Source: an uncultured Prevotellaceae bacterium (GTDB lineage: Bacteria; Bacteroidota; Bacteroidia; Bacteroidales; Bacteroidaceae). Taken from it: a DNA stretch of 10,609 nt. A model generated the notes under the pieces. That model was given only the letters and a program-made list of their open reading frames with translations, was not told the origin of the DNA and did not search any database. The stretch lies in NCBI GenBank assembly GCA_937892315.1, contig CALAVF010000338.1, positions 1-10,609 of the forward strand. Direction: 5' to 3'. This document shows, piece by piece, positions 8,791 through 10,609 of the stretch (the stretch's first letter is position 1; the number at the start of each line of letters is the position of its first letter). The position numbers and the translations under genes are program-made.

Positions 8791-10113
8791 CTATTTAAGA
8801 AGTTCGTTAAGTTTTGCTGCGGTGGGTGGAACATTCTTCTCTACAATATTACCGTTCCTGTCAATAAGGAGAGTGAAAGGAATGGCGTTAAACTGGAACT
8901 TGTTGGTGAGGAGATTCCATTCGTCGGAAGAGAGGAAGATGTGTTCGCCCTGGATGTTGTTATCGATGAGGAACTTCTCACTCGGTTCACGGGGCGAGTC
9001 TTTTTCGTTGCAGATGTAGAGGAAACGGACTGGAGCGTCTTTATATTGTTCAACGAGTGTGCGCTGGTCGAGCATCCCCTTGCGGCAAGGTCCGCATCCG
9101 ATGCCCCAGAAGTCCATGTAGATGACGTTGCCGGCATACTTTTCCTTCAGTGATTGGAAGAGCGAATCTCCCGGCGTGGAATTCGAAGCATCCATGCGAG
9201 CATTTCCTTCGCGCTCGATGACAAAGCGGCGGTAAACGTCCACGGCATGGTGGCAGATAGAAGGGGCGGTAAACTGCGGGATGGCACCTGCCAGTTCTTC
9301 TGCCTTGCGAGTGAGGAACCAGTCGTCAGAACCCTCGAAGTCTAAGTCAAGAACACGGTGAAGCAAGCAAAGCTGCATCATAAACCCAGTATTGCTAAGT
9401 CCGAAACGCGAGCGGATGCTGTCGCTGCACATAGCATAATAGTCTGCCACAGAAATCATGTGCCCTTTATCAAACGCAAGCATTTCGCAGTGAAGCTCAG
9501 GGTCGTAGTTGTGTGGCAGGATAAAGTTCTGCTTGTAATTGCCCAGCTCGTCGGAGTCAGTCGTTTTGCTCCATCTTTGCATGTCGTTTGCCAGAAACAA
9601 GTAGGCGTTGAGCACAATGAATTCCATATTATTGATGACACCACCACCGTCTGCAGCAAAAACCATCAATGGGTTGTCCATCAGATAGGATTGTCTTGCC
9701 GAGAGGAAATCGAAGAAGGAAGCGGCGGAAATCGTCAAGGCAGGATTAGCCTTGCCGTCCTCACTCCTTGTTCTCCACCACCATTGATGCATTGCCACAA
9801 GCATTTGCTCTAGCGGCATAGCCAGCAGACTGGTCTTCAACACGTCTTTTGCGTGGTGTGAGCTGCCGTTTAGCAAGGTGATGGTATCAGAATCGATGGC
9901 ACTCGCTATTTGGTCGAGTTCTTTTACCTTCCGATTCTTCCACTCCAGCATGAATTTGCGGTCCACCCCCTCCCATGGAGTCCGTGTCTCTTTTGAGGTA
10001 AACTGACTCTCCAACCTTGGCCAGACACTGTTCACTTCGCCAGTAACACCACTACCCGAGAGTTTTGCCTCGTCCATTAAGCCGTCTACCTGAATCTCTA
10101 ACGTATCACCCAC
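8791..10113 (-). CDS. TlpA-family thiol-disulfide oxidoreductase, 3' part of a frame-split gene
   Basis: From a GTG at 10113 the frame gives 440 residues, but this is probably not a true start. The same frame stays open for 22 more codons, reading SLPHSGWVYFDGVEIPPAFI, up to a stop at 10182-10180, and that stretch continues the beta-rich N-terminal domain carried by 10175-10462. The C-terminal thioredoxin domain (about 315-440) shows VIYMDFWGIGCGPCRKGM with the redox pair C340/C343, the cis-proline loop NAIPFTLLIDRNG (P412), and ends at the stop at 8791. The Trp usually found just before the CxxC motif is Gly here. A long helical region (about 50-300) lies between. Known TlpA-like proteins reduce disulfides in the envelope, in Bacteroidota often as secreted or lipid-anchored proteins. 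Without the upstream part this product lacks a signal peptide and would stay in the cytoplasm. The DUF4932-like gene follows after 23 bases. Confidence 0.83.
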   Translation of the reverse strand: MGDTLEIQVDGLMDEAKLSGSGVTGEVNSVWPRLESQFTSKETRTPWEGVDRKFMLEWKNRKVKELDQIASAIDSDTITLLNGSSHHAKDVLKTSLLAMPLEQMLVAMHQWWWRTRSEDGKANPALTISAASFFDFLSARQSYLMDNPLMVFAADGGGVINNMEFIVLNAYLFLANDMQRWSKTTDSDELGNYKQNFILPHNYDPELHCEMLAFDKGHMISVADYYAMCSDSIRSRFGLSNTGFMMQLCLLHRVLDLDFEGSDDWFLTRKAEELAGAIPQFTAPSICHHAVDVYRRFVIEREGNARMDASNSTPGDSLFQSLKEKYAGNVIYMDFWGIGCGPCRKGMLDQRTLVEQYKDAPVRFLYICNEKDSPREPSEKFLIDNNIQGEHIFLSSDEWNLLTNKFQFNAIPFTLLIDRNGNIVEKNVPPTAAKLNELLK

Positions 10114-10173
10114 AGCGATAAAAGCAGGCGGAATCTCAACACCATCGAAATAGACCCACCCAGAATGGGGCAG

Positions 10174-10182
10174 ACTAAATCA
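10174..10182 (-). other. Frame break (+1) joining the two halves of the tlpA-like gene
   Basis: The minus strand reads CTGATTTAGTCTG here. The upstream frame ends ..GAA CTG ATT TAG; the downstream frame reads TTT AGT CTG CCC after a TGA at 10182-10180. The change of frame must therefore fall inside TGATTTAG. Dropping a single T from the TTT run (10177-10179) gives one open frame, TFLELISLPHSGWVYFDG, of roughly 557 residues in total. It may be a real mutation, a recoding site or an assembly error. Confidence 0.75.
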
Positions 10183-10462
10183 GTTCAAGAAAAGTTCCAT
10201 CCGATTCGATATGAATCGTCCTGACAAATTCCTGATTGGAAAACTGGTCTGTTCCTGTCACATTGAAAGTTGAGATGTTGATTTCTGGCCTATGGATGAA
10301 ACGCCCCTTGACAACCGCATTTCCTGCGTGGAAATGGTATTCATCTATTGTTCCCGATGGGTAGCCTTTGAGCGTGGTAATTACTTTCGACCTCACTTTT
10401 GTAATGCAGCAAGTAAGGGGTAGCACTGCAAGCAGGATGGTGATAATTGATTTCTTGTTCAT
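10175..10462 (-). CDS. N-terminal fragment of the split TlpA-family protein (signal peptide and start of N-domain)
   Basis: A 95-residue open frame starting MNKKSIITILLAVLPLTCC, an export signal, followed by a short beta-rich stretch (GNAVVKGRFIHRPEINISTF, then TIHIESDGTFLELI) that stops abruptly. The pattern of an export signal followed by a small beta domain that breaks off mid-strand is that of the N-terminus of Bacteroidota TlpA-like proteins, and it joins smoothly to the next frame if one base is removed. The cysteines C18 and C19 sit where a lipobox could be, but the preceding P-L-T does not fit the usual rule of a small residue at -1, so lipidation is uncertain. The first codons closely resemble those of the DUF4932-like gene (MNKKxIIT.LLA). 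On its own it is too short to have enzymatic function. A genuinely separate small secreted protein is possible but less likely. Confidence 0.65.
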   Translation of the reverse strand: MNKKSIITILLAVLPLTCCITKVRSKVITTLKGYPSGTIDEYHFHAGNAVVKGRFIHRPEINISTFNVTGTDQFSNQEFVRTIHIESDGTFLELI

Positions 10463-10519
10463 TGTTCTTTTCGTTATATTTGTCCTTACTAATTATATAC
10501 GGCTGTTCATGCGGAAATA

Positions 10520-10537
10520 TGACGTTAGGTGACGTTA
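10520..10537. repeat. Tandem 8-bp direct repeat upstream of the tlpA-like gene
   Basis: TGACGTTA occurs twice (10520-10527 and 10530-10537), separated by GG, so the copies are 10 bp apart centre to centre, about one helical turn. They lie about 60-75 bases upstream of the ATG at 10462, on the promoter side. Such an arrangement suits binding of a dimeric regulator, but no regulator is identified. No clean TAnnTTTG element was found between it and the start codon. Confidence 0.45.
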
Positions 10538-10565
10538 AACTTTCCTAATCGCAAGGCATAAAATC

Positions 10566-10605
10566 GGCGCGAGTCTGATTCCGCATCCGATTCAGAGGCA
10601 TCGCC
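10566..10605 (-). terminator. Imperfect hairpin, possible terminator of an upstream gene
   Basis: On the minus strand an outer GGCG (10605-10602) pairs with CGCC (10569-10566), and an inner TCTGA pairs with TCAGA around a short further stem and a GGATGCG loop; an unpaired internal loop lies between them. GATTTTAT follows, a short T-rich tail. This could end a gene lying to the right of the window. The tail is short and the stem is interrupted, so the call is weak. The rest of 10463-10609 shows no convincing gene. Confidence 0.25.
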
Positions 10606-10609
10606 AAAC

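Noticed and set aside
10489..10500. TATATAAT-like box resembling a sigma70 -10 element upstream of the tlpA-like gene
   Set aside because: Bacteroidota housekeeping promoters use TAnnTTTG with a -33 TTTG; no suitable upstream element is present, and AT-rich leaders give such matches by chance.
10525..10608. Short minus-strand open frame reading from the right edge, ending FYALRLGKFNVT
   Set aside because: It could be the end of an upstream gene, but a second frame is also open there, the piece is only 27 codons, and nothing in it is recognisable.

Overview
The window looks like chromosomal core sequence from a member of the Bacteroidales, most likely Prevotella- or Bacteroides-like. The reasons are: the enlarged SecA of the Bacteroidota type, a DUF4105 protein matching the Bacteroides lipoprotein N-acyltransferase, a TlpA-family thioredoxin, a DUF4932-like secreted protein, A-rich leaders without Shine-Dalgarno sites, and a TAnnTTTG-type -7 promoter element. 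Every gene I can support lies on the minus strand, so transcription runs from right to left. I saw no mobile elements, CRISPR arrays, tRNAs or rRNAs.

Region A (1-7554) is a tight four-gene run. A promoter of Bacteroidota type at 7525-7554 sits directly upstream of a DUF4105 membrane protein (6286-7515, probable lnb). Three bases after its stop comes a secreted alkaline-phosphatase-superfamily protein (4726-6282) that seems to have lost nearly all catalytic residues. After 42 bases comes secA (1300-4683). The last gene is a RecB/AddA-like UvrD helicase that overlaps the secA stop by 17 bases and runs off the left edge (1-1316). Two of the four genes concern export and lipoprotein maturation (SecA, Lnb), which makes the phosphatase-like pseudoenzyme between them a candidate envelope factor. 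The helicase belongs to DNA repair and seems to be along for the ride.

Region B (7673-10462) encodes secreted proteins. A TlpA-family thiol-disulfide oxidoreductase is split in two by a +1 frame change near 10174-10182. Its signal peptide and N-terminal domain lie in 10175-10462 and the rest, including the CGPC thioredoxin domain, in 8791-10113 and the open frame just upstream. After 23 bases comes a secreted DUF4932-like protein with an HEFNH zinc-protease motif (7673-8767).

The non-coding parts are short. The stretch 7516-7672 holds the promoter and a 9-bp inverted repeat. The stretch 10463-10609 holds a tandem 8-bp direct repeat, an imperfect hairpin that may end an upstream gene, and no convincing gene. 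No gene-free stretch exceeds 300 bases. The main points worth a second look are the conserved-fold, dead-site phosphatase beside lnb and secA, and the frameshift in the tlpA-like gene.
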